Part shown: piece by piece, positions 5,770-6,487 of the stretch | How positions within the stretch are numbered: position 1 is the first letter of the stretch | Layout of the letters: each line of letters starts with the position of its first letter | Assembly: GCA_003818675.1 (NCBI GenBank) | Contig: RPPD01000139.1 | Location: 1-6,487 of the forward strand | Direction of reading: 5' to 3' | DNA from: Spirochaetaceae bacterium | Lineage (GTDB): Bacteria; Spirochaetota; Spirochaetia; SZUA-6; RPPD01 | DNA length: 6,487 bases | Notes under the pieces: generated by a model | What the model was told of the DNA's origin: nothing | What the model saw: the letters and a program-made list of their open reading frames with translations, nothing else | Databases searched by the model: none | Program-made: the position numbers and the translations under genes

Positions 5770-6486
5770 ATGTATCCCCAACTTCTGTCGGAAGAAGAGG
5801 CGAGGATCTCCAGAAACTATGACCAGATATGTTCGCGCATTGGAGACGCCTGCAGGGAGTCTGGCCGCGATCCGCACAGTATCAGGGTAATGGCAGTCAC
5901 CAAAGGCCATGGCGAGGAAGCTGCAAGAGCTGCCAGGCATGCAGGACTTACCCTGTTTGGCGAGAACCGGGTCATGGAAGCGCGTGAAAAATACGTTCGC
6001 TTGAGGGACGGGATTTCCCTTCACCTGATTGGCCATCTCCAGCGAAACAAGGCAAAAAAAGCCGCAGGATTTTTTGATTGCGTTGAATCAATAGACAAGC
6101 TTGCGACTGCCCAGGTGCTTGAAGAAATTTACGCAGGGTATGACCGCAGCCTCCGTATCTACTGTGAAGTAAACACATCCGGTGAACCCACAAAAAGCGG
6201 ATTTGCAGGGAGGGAAGATCTCTTCCGCACCCTTGAAAAAATACTGCTTTTACCGCATATTTCTGTCGCGGGACTCATGACCGTGGGCCCTTTATCGCCT
6301 GACACGGATACTGTCCGCAGGGCTTTCATGTCCCTGAAAAACCTGTATGATGAGATCAGGGCTTCATGGAAAATTCATGATTTCACGGAACTTTCCATGG
6401 GGATGTCCGGGGACTATCCGCTGGCAGTGGAATGTGGAGCCACGGTTGTAAGAATCGGAACAGCGCTTTTCGGGAGCAGACAATGA
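5770..6486 (+). CDS. yggS: YggS/YlmE/PROSC-type pyridoxal phosphate homeostasis protein
   Basis: A 238-residue cytosolic protein of the alanine-racemase N-terminal-domain fold (single TIM barrel). It binds PLP but has no known enzymatic reaction; the family maintains vitamin B6 and amino-acid homeostasis. The PLP lysine is Lys45 in RVMAVTKGHG. Other family motifs are FGENRVMEAREK (63-74), HLIGHLQRNKAKK (85-97, for the usual HFIGxLQxNK), CEVNTSGEPTKSGF (132-145), GLMTVGP (168-174) and the phosphate-binding region LSMGMSGDYPLAVECGATVVRIGTALFG (208-235). Length is normal. A longer reading from TTG at 5749 would place the promoter -10 box inside the coding region and adds no conserved residues, so ATG 5770 is preferred. 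It is divergent from the exporter operon, and its stop overlaps a probable next start codon. Family assignment is secure. Confidence 0.95.
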   Translation: MYPQLLSEEEARISRNYDQICSRIGDACRESGRDPHSIRVMAVTKGHGEEAARAARHAGLTLFGENRVMEAREKYVRLRDGISLHLIGHLQRNKAKKAAGFFDCVESIDKLATAQVLEEIYAGYDRSLRIYCEVNTSGEPTKSGFAGREDLFRTLEKILLLPHISVAGLMTVGPLSPDTDTVRRAFMSLKNLYDEIRASWKIHDFTELSMGMSGDYPLAVECGATVVRIGTALFGSRQ

Positions 6487-6487
6487 C
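6483..6487 (+). other. Probable start codon of a further gene, overlapping the yggS stop (ATGA)
   Basis: GGGAG at 6472-6476 lies 6 nt before an ATG at 6483-6485 that overlaps the yggS stop (TGA 6484-6486). This is the usual layout of a translationally coupled next gene, but only five bases are in the window, so no product can be named. Confidence 0.4.

Noticed and set aside
5662..6036. N-terminal extension of the ATPase reading frame by 125 codons
   Set aside because: It overlaps the promoter and start of the divergent yggS-type gene and adds nothing resembling an ABC domain.

Overview
This is a 6.5 kb stretch of a Gram-negative-type bacterial chromosome of roughly balanced GC. It has dense coding on both strands and no phage, IS, CRISPR, tRNA or rRNA signal. 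Two lipoproteins have relaxed lipoboxes (C-A-S-C and F-A-G-C, where Leu would be usual at -3). Such lipoboxes are known in spirochaetes, so a spirochaete is a guess, not a conclusion.

Left part (1-1584, minus strand): the 5' end of an unrecognised lipoprotein gene runs off the left edge. Upstream of it is a short 28-codon remnant of the 3' end of a short-chain dehydrogenase (SDR) gene. Then comes a complete lipoprotein with a GH43-like beta-propeller appearance. Middle (1585-3316, plus strand): trmO, which encodes a tRNA m6t6A37 methyltransferase, has a 9-bp inverted repeat able to hide its ribosome binding site. After a strong hairpin comes an AraC-type regulator with a GyrI-like effector-binding domain. 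Its GTG start lies 6 nt after a good -10 box. Right part (3338-5661, minus strand): a NodI/NodJ-type ABC exporter pair (ATPase then permease, overlapping by 14 bp) leads into an SDR gene. That SDR gene is broken by two out-of-frame internal deletions and ends with almost the same 47 bp as the remnant at 491-574. Far right (5736-6487, plus strand): a YggS/YlmE-type PLP-binding protein lies divergent from the exporter, with a near-consensus promoter ending 6 nt before its ATG. A following gene probably starts at the ATGA overlap at the right edge.

The genes do not form one pathway. The tight functional units are the ATPase-permease pair, to which the SDR was once joined in an operon, and trmO/araC, which are adjacent but look separately transcribed. 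The most interesting signals are the two probable leaderless starts with the same spacing, the doubly deleted SDR with its duplicated 3' end 2.85 kb away, and the RBS-masking hairpin in front of trmO. I see no convincing new multi-gene system. All intergenic gaps are under 300 bp.
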